From contig BSBN01000140.1 of NCBI GenBank assembly GCA_027924645.1, positions 15,630,501-15,694,500 of the forward strand: a stretch of 64,000 nucleotides of DNA, written 5' to 3'. This document shows, piece after piece, positions 23,789-34,796 of the stretch. The notes under the pieces are model-generated. The model was not told the origin of the DNA. It saw only the letters and a program-made list of their open reading frames with translations, and searched no databases. The stretch's first letter is position 1, and each line of letters opens with the position of its first letter. This DNA comes from Cunninghamia lanceolata. Its lineage: Eukaryota; Streptophyta; Pinopsida; Cupressales; Cupressaceae. A program made the position numbers and the translations under genes.

Positions 23789-24656
23789 TACCCTTTTTGA
23801 TTAAAAACTTTGTCAATCACTTTGTATAAAGTGTGTTTCAATTTTACCTTTCACTTAGATTTGATTCATTTGTGTGTGTGTGTGTGTGTGTAAATTCACA
23901 TTCACTATGTAAAGAGTGTACTAACTTTGGCATTCACTGCATGCTTGAACTTTGGTATGTTGAACTTTAGTGTTTACCTTATATATGTATGAAATGTGTG
24001 ATTTTGAATAACTATCTATGAAATTATTGAACTAACTTTGTGCGAAGAGTGTGTTTTAACTTTGGCATTAAATTTGTGTGTGTAAACTTTCACATTCAGT
24101 TTTTGTGAAGAGTGTACTAACATTGGCTTTCACTTTATGTGCCTATTTGACCTTTATCATTTACTATGTATATGTATGAAGAGTGTATTTGAATAAACTA
24201 TGTGTGAAGTGATTGAGCTTTGCGTGAAGAGTGTGTTTTACCTTTGGCATTCATTTCGTGTGTGTTTTTACTTTGGCATATTTGAACTCTAGTGTTTACT
24301 TTATGTGTGATAGAACTACCTTTGAGCATGAAGCATGTTTGAACTTTGAAAATTGTTCAGTTTCTATTTGTGAAGTGTGTGTTTTAACTTTGACATTTAT
24401 TTTGTGTGAATTGTTTGTCTAAATTTTAATTTTGGATTTCACTTTGTGTTGTGTGTTTATTTAAACTTGACCATGTTTGATAACTTTGGAACTCACTTTA
24501 TGTGTGTATTTGTACTTTAGTATCTTTAAAATTTCATGTTCATGCATGTTTGTACTAAATTTGTGTGAATGAATTATGTTTGAACATTAGTATACTCACT
24601 TATTTTTTATGTAAATTGTGTGTGTGTGTGTGGGAAAGTTAATTTAGGCATTCAAG
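23789..24656 (+). repeat. TG-rich repeat C1 part 3 and start of a second unit
   Basis: 23789-24100 completes C1, colinear with the inverse of 54235-54480. From about 24130 the sequence restarts, matching 14575-15070 in the same orientation at roughly 85% by eye. The repeat thus began a second tandem unit, which breaks off at 24656. Confidence 0.7.
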
Positions 24657-25029
24657 AATGATTCACACAAAATGTCAAAGGGAGAGGGATTACCAAGCAC
24701 CTATTACAGGCTAACAACCACTAAACACAAGAATATTTTTTAATTTTGTGTTCTATATCTTTCACTTACCAAATAGAGGAAGGGCCAAAAGTAAGTACAT
24801 GATCTATTTTAAATATTTGGATTTGTCTAAAATTTTGGCGATGTTAACATTATCAATTTCCATATTTTCCCTAGTAGGGGTAATCCCACAATAATGAGTC
24901 CCACTTTTTGGCCACAATGGATATTGATATCAACATTTTTCACTAAATCTTCACTTTCTGAGACATATAAACAGGATAAACAACCATCTTAGCTAAATAT
25001 TCACTTTCTGAGACCTATGGACACACTAT
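24657..25029. other. Spacer, nothing recognised
   Basis: AT-rich, with no long frame or repeat recognised. Confidence 0.45.
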
Positions 25030-25489
25030 TGTGACATGTGTACAAAATGTGGAAACCATAAATAGGGTATTGAATCGTTTTACATTTAATACCTCAAGGA
25101 GATGCCATATTATGGAATGCAATAATTAAAGGAAATGCACAATATGGATTTGTTGATAAATTGATAAGTCTTTAGAAACTTTCAAGAAAATGCAATTGGC
25201 AAGTGTAAAGCCAAATTCTACAACCTTTTCTGGCATCCTCCCTGGCTATTCTAAAATGGGAGCTTTGGAATGGGGTATGGACATCCATCAAAGCATAGTT
25301 GAAGGGGAATTTTTGTTAGATATTATAGTTGGAAATTATTTAGTAAGCATATATGCAAAATGTAGAAGCATAGACAAAGCATGTGATTTGTTTGACAAAA
25401 TGCCTCAAAGAAATGTTGTCTCTTGGAATTCCATGATTGCAAGATATGCACATAATCAAATGTTTGAAAAGGTTTTAGAAACTTTCTAG
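25030..25489 (+). pseudogene. PPR protein fragment (PLS type)
   Basis: Pentatricopeptide-repeat proteins bind organellar RNA in plants. From 25190 an open stretch of 99 codons reads through L and S motifs: KPNSTTFSGILPGYSKMGAL, then VGNYLVSIYAKCRSIDKA, then LFDKMPQRNVVSWNSMIARY. An upstream repeat at about 25095-25185 (DAILWNAIIKGNAQYGFVDK) is out of frame with it and contains stops. A stop follows ETF at 25487-25489. About three repeats survive of the usual ten or more, with no mitochondrial or plastid targeting region. Confidence 0.88.
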
Positions 25490-26760
25490 GAAAGATGGGA
25501 CCAACCGACACATAGAGAAGCCCACTCTGCTTGCCATTCAATGAAATGAAAAATGCAGGGCCCTTGAATAATTTCCATCTCTTGGGTGCTCCATCTGCCT
25601 TCACTGCATCAACTCCACCATCTAGACCAGGACTTGGATTGAAGTCTCTCCATCAAGAGAAAACATCAGGAAAAAGCCATTTATTCTATAGTGTCACCCT
25701 CTTGGACATGTTTTCCCCTGAATTTTTGGAAGCCAAGCTTTAAAGAGTCGGGGGAGATGAAAGGATTGTAGTGACAAATATTGGGATGTTAAAGAATATA
25801 GTGAGAAGGATTATAGTGATAGCAATAAAATTAAAGATACAAATAATCTTAATTTTAATGAAATGGAGATGAATTACTAGAAGAAAATAGTTAATCAATG
25901 AAATGAAAGAAGGAAAGTGAATTATACAAGAGCCATAATTATGGCAGTTATCACATTCACAATCTTCTATTTCTCCTAAATATTCTTAATTATATTTTTT
26001 TTTATAGGAAGCAAGAAATAATTTTTTTTTCATGACCCCTCTTTCCTACAAAACATAAGTGTCTAAACATAGGCATAATAATTAAATGTAGTTCACCTCC
26101 AAAATTGGAATCCTAGAGTATGTCTAAATATTATCTCTATAGTGTCATGGTTGATCCTATCTAATTTAGAATAATTGTTTGAAACAACTATTTACATAAG
26201 ACCAAAGTTGAAGGATGTTTGCAAAGAGATTGAGTAATTTGTATTCATTTTTTCCATCTAAAAACTTAATGACCATGGATATGAAAATTTGTAGTGTAAT
26301 AATTTGATTAAGATGTTTATAGAAGAATAAATGTTATTTAGACTACAAATCAAATTAAACATGGACCGATTAACAATTTATTTATGAACAACTAAATTTT
26401 CCCTCAAAGATTTTAATCACAATTACGATGTTGTATAATTGGTGATTTATTGTGTTGTATGCCTCAGAATTGAATGTTTTGTTGTATGGCCAAAGGTTTT
26501 GGGTTTAAGCAGGTATCATGCAAGATGGTGTATCATTTTGAGATTGAGCAAGTTAAACATGAAAGGTTATTGCTAGTTATGATCATGTAGTGCACACCAA
26601 ATTGCTTTACAAAATCACCAAATGTTATTGGTACTAAAAAACACTGAAGCTCTAGTTAAAAGTGAAAAAACACATTTAGCATTCCCATCATTACCACTAG
26701 AAAAGAAAATTGAAGCTCTTATCAAAAGGAGACAAATATATTGAATTAATTTGAAAAATG
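25490..26760. other. Spacer, nothing recognised
   Basis: Includes a 70-codon frame at 25531-25743 without recognisable domain. The rest is AT-rich (about 25780-26700). A 5' LTR matching 33760-34723 was looked for here and not seen. Confidence 0.45.
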
Positions 26761-26833
26761 ATTTAGTCACCGCTCTAAGGGCAACGAGTCATTTTCAAAG
26801 GTTATTTTGCAGTGACAAATCTGTTTACCAACA
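26761..26833 (+). repeat. Truncated 5' LTR end
   Basis: The 73 bp match the last 73 bp of the right LTR. Upstream similarity stops abruptly. Confidence 0.7.
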
Positions 26834-26839
26834 AATTTT

Positions 26840-26857
26840 TGGCGACTCTGCTGGGGA
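26840..26857 (+). other. Primer-binding site, Arg-tRNA type
   Basis: TGGCGACTCTGCTGGGGA follows the LTR end by 6 bp. This wording is known from Ogre-type Tat elements. Confidence 0.75.
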
Positions 26858-26959
26858 TTGAAGAGCTGAAGTGTTGGTGCCTTTTGATTCCTCAAAAATA
26901 TACAAGTATCTCCCCACAAAAGAAGTTGGTGACTCTATCCGAAAGAACAATCCTGAAAG

Positions 26960-28732
26960 ATGGTTTGGTATCAAAGAACCCAGATGCATAACTTGCAGTT
27001 TTCTGAATCAGACAGTGATAGTGATGATGAAGATTATCCTTTTTCTGCATCCTCTTCTCAGGAAAATCAAGTTCTTGATGATCCCAAGTGAGTAGAGTTT
27101 TTGAAGAGTTTCTATGGCGGCATGCAATTTGTATCTAACGAGGTTCATCCTGCCTTGCTTCAAATGTTGTAGAAGATTGAACAAAATGATGGGAAGAAGA
27201 CTCATATTCTTGCTCATGATTGTAATTCCCTATCGAAAGAGATTCATGCACCAGAAGATAAACAAAATTATGCTGAGATATATCATTTGCATGATGAGGT
27301 CAGTAATAAAGAGACAACTATTTTTCCTCCAAATGAACCTATATTGAAGGAAGTGTCTAAAAGAGACTCATCGGAACATGCATGTTTACTTAAAGAAGAC
27401 CAAAAAGAAGCAGTGATGGAGATAGAAAAACAAGATTGTATGGAAGCAAGCAATGATGAAGAAGAAATCTATCCAGACAATGACATATTCTCACTTTCTT
27501 TGAAGAATGTCACTCCTCGTGTCACAACTTGCTCTAGTTCCACAACTACAACCTCCGAGAGAGATTTCCATCACATGGTGGTTGTTCCAAGGAGTGAAGA
27601 AGAATATTTGAGCCAAAGTGTGAAAGAACATGAAGACGAGTCACAAAATATTTTCCTGACATGCATGCAACCTGAGCAAGAGGAAAGTGATGATGAAAAA
27701 ATATTGTAAAAACTCTCTTACGAGGTTTCCATTCAAGATTGGCATCTCAACACTACTTTTGATGATTTTATTCATGAAGAAGATGTCGTCCTTTCTTCTT
27801 TATCATCTGTTGAAGAAGAATTCTCAACTACTAGAACCAAAGGTACTACTCAAGATGAAGCATTGAGTACTACCATTCCAAATGTGCAACAAGAAAATCA
27901 TAAGGATACCGAGTGTGAATCTATACAAAAAGAGGTTAGAAATGAATTGGTTCCTGAATATCTTGGTTTAAGTAATTTCATTGTACACCCTAGTACTTCA
28001 TTTGCATATAATAATGTTGAAGAGGGTAATGAGATTAATGTTTATAGTCATGAAAAAGGAGGACAAAGCTCTAATGTCTATGATAATATACATGAAATTG
28101 TAAGTATTCAAAAGATTGACAAAGAGTTTCTTGATTTGACTTCTCCTGCACTACTTCCGAGGGAGAAAAATATTATTTCTTCTTCACCAATTATAGAAGA
28201 GGATTTTCAAGAGCATAAAGTGCATAATGTATATTCATCACTTTCTCTTCCTCGTGTGTAATCCTCTAATAAAGCAGATCCTGACTTAGTAATGGTAAAG
28301 AAAGAAGAATCATCTTTTACAGGCGATAGTTCAATTTTAAAAGAGGACATTACTCATAAGAAGGATTAGTTGCAGAATATCAATTTGTCTTCGCTTATTG
28401 GTCCACATGAAGGATGCTCGGTTCATAATTCAGTCTTCTTTGGTTCAAACTATGAAAAGAATCTTCAGATAGAGAAAATTGGTATGCTCGACATGATGCC
28501 AAAAGATATGATCAACACTACATAGGGAAATACCAATATGATTCAAAAGGACTCAGAAGTTTATGATGAGAAATGGTTGTTTGGTATACAATTTAAGGAG
28601 CCTTCATATTTCATGCATTTTATTTTTCTCATCAATTCAAGAAAGTTGTTGTGTTCATACGCACCTCATCCATACACATCTCTTTTTCATATAGGTGCCT
28701 ATTTTTCTCAACCCATTAATGGCTTCACATGA
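26960..28732 (+). pseudogene. Decayed 1.8 kb ORF of unknown function after the primer site
   Basis: One reading frame continues for about 590 codons without a frameshift but is cut by six internal stops at 27089, 27170, 27707, 28259, 28367 and 28523. It opens MVWYQRTQMHNLQF, followed by an acidic Ser/Asp run (SESDSDSDDEDYPF). It is then rich in Glu, Ser and Thr throughout and ends with a more hydrophobic stretch (YFMHFIFLINSRKLL). No zinc knuckle, protease or polymerase motif is visible. Its position, straight after the primer site, matches the extra ORF1 or a gag-like ORF of Tat elements. I do not recognise the family. Every stop is one C-to-T step from CAG, CAA or CGA. Confidence 0.7.
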
Positions 28733-29630
28733 TCATCCTAAAGTAGTTTGAGGTAGGAGTCACCTACCATGTACATAGGTTAACTAGGTGTTTTGGTTGT
28801 GTCTGTCCTTTTTTAGTTTTTGTTGGCTTTTCTTATTTGCTTTGTCTTTGTGTGTCCTTGTCTCCTTGTTTCCCCTTTTACATCGTGTTATCTCCTAACT
28901 GTACCTAGCCAATGTATAAGGCACTATTCATTTCCAGAGATTCTAGGTTCATCCTGCGTCCACAAGGTCCTTGTCCCCAGTTAGAGCCAGCTGTTGGCCT
29001 CAATTTCAACTTGTCAATTTTTAAACTTTTGAGTCAAATCCTTATGTTGAGTTATCTCTAGTCACATATTCTCTTGAAGTGTTAAGTCATTTGCCAATTT
29101 CAAGGAGGGAATTATCACATATTTTAGCCGAAGTCTTGGAAGCGGTCCGTGAAATCATTCTGAAGAAGATGTATTTTTCACATGTGTGGATCTAGTTTCT
29201 AAATCGCCACAAATTTAGGCAAGCCATGAAAAAGAAGAAATTAATTCAAGTCAAAACCTAAATTGAATCAGCTTCAAAACATTATTTTTGCGCCAAATTT
29301 CATTTTTTGCTAAGCTTACACCAACTTTTATTTTCTGGAAAGTTCACGTCAATTCTTATTTTTCTCAAAGTTTGCATCAACTTTCAAATTTCGTAAACCT
29401 TGCATCAACTTTTTCTTTTCACTATGTTTGCATTAACTTTTGAATTTGGCTAAGTTCGCGCACATTTTGACTTCTGCTTAACCAAAATCAAAGGGTGTAA
29501 TTTTTCATGTTTGAAGAGATAAAAAGAAGGAAATCCATTTTCACTTCTTACAAACAGTAGTACCCCCCCACTACTCCACATCCACCAAACTCACCTACAT
29601 GTAGGGAAAGTATTTTAATATTCTTGAAAG
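28733..29630 (+). other. Noncoding part of the LARD-like element
   Basis: No frame of note. Contains pyrimidine-rich stretches near 28800-28890 and the short repeats described at 29290-29480. Confidence 0.5.
29290..29480 (+). repeat. Degenerate ~35-40 bp tandem repeat
   Basis: Five to six copies of a phrase close to GTTTGCATCAACTTTCAAATT, each slightly changed. Arrays of this kind are common in the untranslated parts of Tat elements. Confidence 0.55.
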
Positions 29631-30174
29631 TGCCAATTATGGGCATGCAAATTATTCTAACCGAATGTTTCAAGAAAGTTTCATCTCTGGAATGCATTGA
29701 TTGCAAGGTATTTTTCATTTATTTGTTGAAAAGACCGATGACAAATTCAAGATGTAGTTATTGTAACTACTCATATGCACATAATAGATTTCTTGGGAAG
29801 GTGTTATAAGCTTTCAAGAACATGTAATTAACATATGCATGCCAAAAGCCCAAGAACTTTGTCATCATCTCCTCTTAGCATGCAACAGTTGAAATGCTCG
29901 AGTAGATATTAATGCAAATGTGTAAATACAGACATAACTCGTGAGATTTTTGGTAGACCACCCAAAGAAAATGGTCTTGTGGAGTATTTATTATATACAA
30001 GGAAGACTAATCTTGGATCAAAAGGGATCACATATTTTAGTATTATAATGCCAAAAAGAAGAGTGTGAATGCTTCTATGACAATAAAAGAAAACCACCAT
30101 GGGAAGAATAATGTTGCATATCAACACAGTGAATTTTGACAGTGTAATATGTTTAAGGGGAAGTGTGTGTACAA

Positions 30175-30404
30175 TGAATCCTATATATATGAATGGCTCC
30201 TACCTCTTTGCCAACAATGACTTTAACTTCTGCAAGAAAGGTAGACTAGGTTCTGATCATGAGAAGTGGAGATGGCAACGTCATGGTTATAATATTCCCA
30301 AGTTTAATGCCTCATTAGTGTCAAAAATATTGAGAAACAAAAGATTTGTATATGTGGGAGACTCCATAAAACATAATCAATGGGAATTCATGCATTGCCT
30401 TTGA
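30175..30404 (+). pseudogene. TBL-type O-acetyltransferase fragment
   Basis: TRICHOME BIREFRINGENCE-LIKE proteins acetylate cell-wall polysaccharides in the Golgi. The frame reads through the conserved N-terminal (PMR5N) block: NGSYLFANNDFNFCKKGR, DHEKWRWQRHGYNIPKFN, and the GDS esterase motif in VYVGDSIKHNQWE. A stop follows at 30402. Only about 75 residues are present, without the transmembrane anchor and the C-terminal DxxH motif. The expected Cys after RHG reads Tyr. PPR sequence begins within about 40 bp of its end. Confidence 0.85.
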
Positions 30405-30439
30405 GTTCTGTGATGCCACAAATGAAGGCCAAATTCTGT

Positions 30440-31110
30440 AGCCATTGCATAATGTGAAATCGTAGACAAAGCTTGTCAACTATTTGATAGAATGTTTCAA
30501 TGAAATGTGGTCTCATTGAATGCAATGACTGGAAGATGTATACACTAAATAGATTTGTTGAAAAGTCTCGAGAAACTTTTTAATGGCTATTACAAAGCTG
30601 AGCTCCACAACCTTTATAACTTCCTCACGGCTTGTGTCAAAATGGGATCTTTGAAACAAGTTTATGGGCATCATGGAAAGAGATTTTTGACAGATATTAT
30701 GTTGAAAATACTCTTGCAGATATGCATACATAACGTGGAAACATAGACAACGTTGAACCATTTGACATAATGCTTCAAAGAAACATAGTTTCATGGACTG
30801 CCACAATCGTAGGGTCTACACAGAATGATTCATTGGAGACTATTTAGAAACTTTCAAACATATGCAATTTGCTAGCTCAAAGCCAAACTCCACGACTTTG
30901 CAAGCATCCTTCACTCGTAGCAAGATATTTCTATTAAAGCATAATGGAAAGTAGATTTTTTTCATATATTATTAGTTCAATGCTCTGGCAGACATGCATG
31001 CCAAATCTCTAAGCATAGGAAAAGCCCATGAATCATTTGACATTTGGCCTCATAAAGCCTTGATCCAACAGGCCATAATGAAAAAAAGTATGGTGATAAA
31101 TCCTTGAAAA
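30440..31110 (+). pseudogene. PPR repeats, heavily decayed
   Basis: Recognisable pieces in shifting frames: EIVDKACQLFDRMFQ and NVVSLNAMTGR at about 30450-30540, FLTACVKMGSLKQVYGHHGK at about 30620-30685, and NALADMHAKSLSIGKAHESF at about 30980-31045. Similar PPR wording recurs at about 29660-29710. Many stops and frameshifts. It may derive from the same gene family as the fragment at 25.2 kb. Confidence 0.7.
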
Positions 31111-31281
31111 ATGGAACTCAGACTAGAAGGTTGTACAAAATTTAAAAGAGTGGCAGTTATATGCAATCACAGGGAATGTTAGTTGTTACAGCCATTGTCA
31201 AGTGTTGCTAGACCGAGTTGCCTGTAGAGGATTACAGTTGAGACTTATGAGAAGCTGGAGAATATACAAGTCATTGAAGAA

Positions 31282-31803
31282 ATGCATGCATTGAAAATTG
31301 TGAAATTTTTTATTGCAGCAATACATAATTACATTTCCATACTGAAGTGTGTACCATCAGAGTTTCTAGGTGCCATGGGAAAAGTAGTAGATGAAGCGCA
31401 ATCAACTTTAGATCCAGAGCTCTTTGCCACTGCTGATGCAGTCATTACAAAGATTAATATTAGCAGAAATCACAAATTGGAGCATTTAATGTCAGAATTT
31501 AGTATAGTCATCGTATGCATTGTGATTATGGTCAATAGTTGTACCCCAATCAACATGATAAATGAGTCCCTTGCAAAGTGTTTATGTGACCATTGGTGGT
31601 GGAATTTTAAGGTGCAAAAAGGAGAATGGATAATTACTATGGTAACTAATGACCAACATAAAATAAGAAGTTGCAGTCATGATGACCGATTTGAAGATGT
31701 TCTTGTGAAGCATGGAATAATGAAGAAGGGGTATAAGGTGGCTGTAAAGAAGGGCAAAGCTAAACCCCTCAACCTTTACAAATATCCTTTGTTAAAGTTG
31801 TAA
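31282..31803 (+). CDS. 173-codon open frame, unknown
   Basis: The longest uninterrupted plus frame in this stretch, so perhaps a younger or constrained piece among relics. The N-terminal part has helical, amphipathic wording (SEFLGAMGKVVDEAQSTLD). A hydrophobic stretch (FSIVIVCIVIMV) lies at about residues 73-84, and the C-terminus is basic (KKGYKVAVKKGKAKP). I do not recognise the family. No splice or promoter evidence supports expression. It may be part of a decayed gene joined to the neighbouring PPR relics. Confidence 0.3.
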   Translation: MHALKIVKFFIAAIHNYISILKCVPSEFLGAMGKVVDEAQSTLDPELFATADAVITKINISRNHKLEHLMSEFSIVIVCIVIMVNSCTPINMINESLAKCLCDHWWWNFKVQKGEWIITMVTNDQHKIRSCSHDDRFEDVLVKHGIMKKGYKVAVKKGKAKPLNLYKYPLLKL

Positions 31804-31879
31804 CTTCCTTTTTAGATGTATATGCAAAATGTGGAATCACAAACAAAAGTACATACACTGTTCAACAGAATGTGGTCTC

Positions 31880-32281
31880 ATGGAAGGCAATGAATGCAAG
31901 AGTAAAGCAAAATTCCACAGCCTTTGCCAAAATCCTTGTGGTCTATAACAAATGGGTGTTTTAGAGAAGGGTATGGTCGTCTGTCAAAACATAATGAAAT
32001 GGAAATTCCTACCAAATATTGTTGCTTGAAATGCTCTGGCGAACATATTTATATGATACATGTAAGATAGATTTGTTGCAAAGTCTTCTCTTTTTCTTCT
32101 TATGTCTTAATTTACGTGATGTCTCAAAAGGAGTATCATATGTTTCCTACCAAATATTGTTGCTTGAAATGCTCTGGCAAACATATTTATATGATACATG
32201 TAAGATAGATTTGTTGTAAAGTCTTCTCTTTTTCTTCTTATGTCTTAATTTACGTGATGTCTTGAAAGGAGTATCATATGT
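31880..32281 (+). pseudogene. PPR relic containing a 138 bp tandem duplication
   Basis: One frame reads MGVLEKGMVVCQNIMKWKFLPNIVA followed by NALANIF, a PPR L-to-S junction. The stretch from 32006 is repeated once in tandem (32006-32143 and 32144-32281) with only a handful of changes, so the duplication is younger than the pseudogene. Confidence 0.6.
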
Positions 32282-32429
32282 TCACAGGACACCTCCGACA
32301 AATAGATGCCTTCTGTTGTTTGGATAAAGTTTTGGAAGCCTGAGTGAAGTTAGATAGAGAAATTGTTCACCCTAGTGAATTTGGCTCTATAACTTTTTCT
32401 AAGCTACATGTCATGGAAGATTCTATTGA

Positions 32430-33106
32430 TTGGTTGCTAGTGGATATGGTGATGGCAATATAAGAATATGGCATACAATTAAAGGTACTTGTGAAACTAC
32501 TTTAAATGGGAATAAAGGAGCCACTACTACGTTATGCTATAAAAAAACATGTTACTTGCTTGTATCAAGAAGTAGAGACACATACATTGTCATATGGGAT
32601 GCAGTTGGGGGAGCAGGACTTTTCCAACTTTGTGGTCATCAAGATCAGGTGACAGATCTTGTTTTTCTAGAAGGTGACAAAAGACTCATAAGTTCTTCCA
32701 AGGATAATTTAATGCGGGTTTGGGATCTTAACACTCAATACTACATGCAAATTGTTTCTGGTCATCATAGTGAAATCTAGTCTATTGCCGTGGACCATGA
32801 GAAGCACTTCCTTGTCACGGGCTTAGCTGATCATGAATTAAGCGTTTATAATATCCATCAGGAAATGCATAAAGAATAGAGTATTACCAATGAAGCTAAG
32901 GTTGCTAATCTAGAGAATGATGAAAGTCACACTCTAAAATAGAGTAAGTGGGAAGTCTTGACCTATCTTGGAGGTATTAAGCGGCAAAATAAGTACAGGG
33001 TTGTAACAATAAGATTTAATAGTACTGGGTCACTTCTTCCATGCCAGATAGTTGGGAAGGCGGTGGAAATATTCTGTGGAGCCCTTGGATTGAATTGCTT
33101 CTTATA
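32430..33106 (+). pseudogene. WDR3/UTP12-like WD40 protein fragment
   Basis: WDR3 (yeast Utp12/Dip2) is a small-subunit processome protein for 18S rRNA maturation in the nucleolus. One frame continues for about 225 codons without frameshift: VASGYGDGNIRIW, SRDTYIVIWDAVGGAGL, GHQDQVTDLVFL, ISSSKDNLMRVWDLN, VSGHHSEI, VTGLADHELSVYNI, then KWEVLTYLGGIKRQNK and RFNSTGSLLPC. Three in-frame stops (about 32778, 32877, 32940) kill it; the first replaces the Trp expected after SEI. The continuity suggests either a processed copy or one large exon. The family's C-terminal Utp12 domain is absent. Confidence 0.85.
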
Positions 33107-33759
33107 ATTTCACTAAATCTTAACTAACATATCAAGAAAGGGTGAAGAATCAATATATTGTTTGTCTTCAGAAATCTTTGGATGTGAATCAAAAGTTGGG
33201 TATTGCTCCGTTGTAGAAACATGGAATAATTAAATCTAGGTGGCTATGGTGTGAAACGTTCTCTAGAGTGTAAAACCATTAATGATAGTAAAGTGAAGAA
33301 AGGAGTAATCTTGGAAAATCCTAGAATGAAACAACTCAACCAAGAAGTTAGAGGTTTGGAATGCAAACCTAATCTAACATCATATGTGATGGGTTTTTGC
33401 AATACCCCTGAGGTATGGGATTTGAGAGACTTATAATATTTAATCACACATAGAACATCCAATGTAGTTGGATTACAAGTCATAAAATAGTACATGCTTT
33501 TTGTGGAGACATATCATATCTACAAACAACATAAATCTATGCAAAGATGGAGAAGTTATCTTGGGAGATGATGACAATTGCATTAGAATATGAATGCAAT
33601 TAGAATAGCGAAATGACCAATGTTATTCATACTACCTCTTCATGATGATGTTGCTAGTGGAAGACATACAATTTTCATAGTCCATATTTTTTATGCACAG
33701 ACACAAGAGTCTAAAGATTCAAGTATCTAGAGGAGTTGTCAACATCCGGAGATGTTTGA
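33107..33759. other. Spacer with a 61-codon frame, unknown
   Basis: The frame at 33251-33436 (KPNLTSYVMGFCNTPEVW) has no assigned family. Nothing else recognised. Confidence 0.4.
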
Positions 33760-34796
33760 TTGTTAAAATTGAGCAGATGCAGATAGAAAGGACTTAGTGA
33801 AATTGACAACTCAAAACTTGCAAGTTTTATTTACCTTTTTGTAAAAGTGACTTATGTCACTCATTGTAACTGATAGTTAAAAAAATGAACCTTATTTTTG
33901 GGAAAGTGATGTAAAAAGTAACCAAAAATAAGGTTTATTATATTATTATATTTCAAAAAGGTAGTTATGAGGTAGTTACTTGAAGTGGTTAGGAAGTAGT
34001 TACAAGTTGGTTATTAGGTGGTTATGAGGAAAACTCTATATATACTGGACTTCACATTGTAAAAGGGGGATTTTTTGGAAGAGGCTTTTTAAGGGGAACT
34101 CAATGAGAATATTTCCAAAGACCTTCGGTCTAACACTTTGTACATGAAAGCTTTTGAAATTGTATAATTTCACAAAGATAATGAAGAGTGCTTTGGTTCA
34201 TATGTTCCAATGGTATTTCTGAGATATTGTTACTAATTTCTCGTATGTTAGATTGGTAATACTTTTGTGTCACTATGTAAATCCAAGGTCATCCATTGAA
34301 ACATTTTTACTATGCAATCAATGTAAAGAAATGCAATCATATTGGTATCTTGATTTGAATGTTGTTGATGTAACCTATCTCATAGTCTGTGGGATTAGTA
34401 TATCATTCTTTCATAATTGTTATAATATCATATACATTATTGTCCAATCCATTATATAGATTTAGGAACGTAGTTTCTAACTCTTATGATGAAACCCCTC
34501 TTTAACCTGTTAATAAGTTTACGAAATCTTGGTTGGTATTCATATGTCTACTACTAAGGTTTCTATAATTCATGTTCCTTTAGTTTTTCTTTCAATCCTT
34601 TTCATACTTTAAGGTTAAAAGTACACAAAACCCACAAATACCCCAATCATACGAGGGAGCTGCCCCTCTCAAACGTAGAGGAAAGTTGTTAGTCCATTAA
34701 CAACTTCTCCAACTGTTGGGACAATTTAGTCACCACTCTAAGGGAAACAAGTCATTTTCAAAGGTTATTTCGCGGTGACAAATCTGTTTACCAACA
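33760..34796 (+). repeat. Probable 3' LTR of the LARD-like element
   Basis: The end (34796) is fixed by the match to 26833. The start is set at TGTTAAAATTGAG near 33761, because it pairs with the AACA end, but no good polypurine tract precedes it. A TATA box (CTCTATATATACTGG) lies near 34036. Confidence 0.45.
34034..34043 (+). promoter_or_regulatory. TATA box in probable LTR
   Basis: CTCTATATATACTGG, within the proposed LTR, about 275 bp from its start, as expected for a U3/R boundary. Confidence 0.45.

Larger units (their letters stand above)
26761..34796 (+). mobile_element. Non-autonomous LTR element with Arg-tRNA primer site (LARD-like)
   Basis: Two 73 bp direct repeats (26761-26833 and 34724-34796; 5 differences) both end GTTTACCAACA. 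The left copy is followed after 6 bp by TGGCGACTCTGCTGGGGA, an Arg-tRNA-type primer site of the kind used by Ogre/Tat elements. Inside are a decayed 1.8 kb frame of unknown type, noncoding DNA with short repeats and, further right, relics of TBL, PPR and WDR3 genes. No protease, RT or integrase is visible. I read it as a large retrotransposon derivative with a 5'-truncated left LTR. Whether the gene relics were carried by it or inserted independently is open. Confidence 0.55.
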
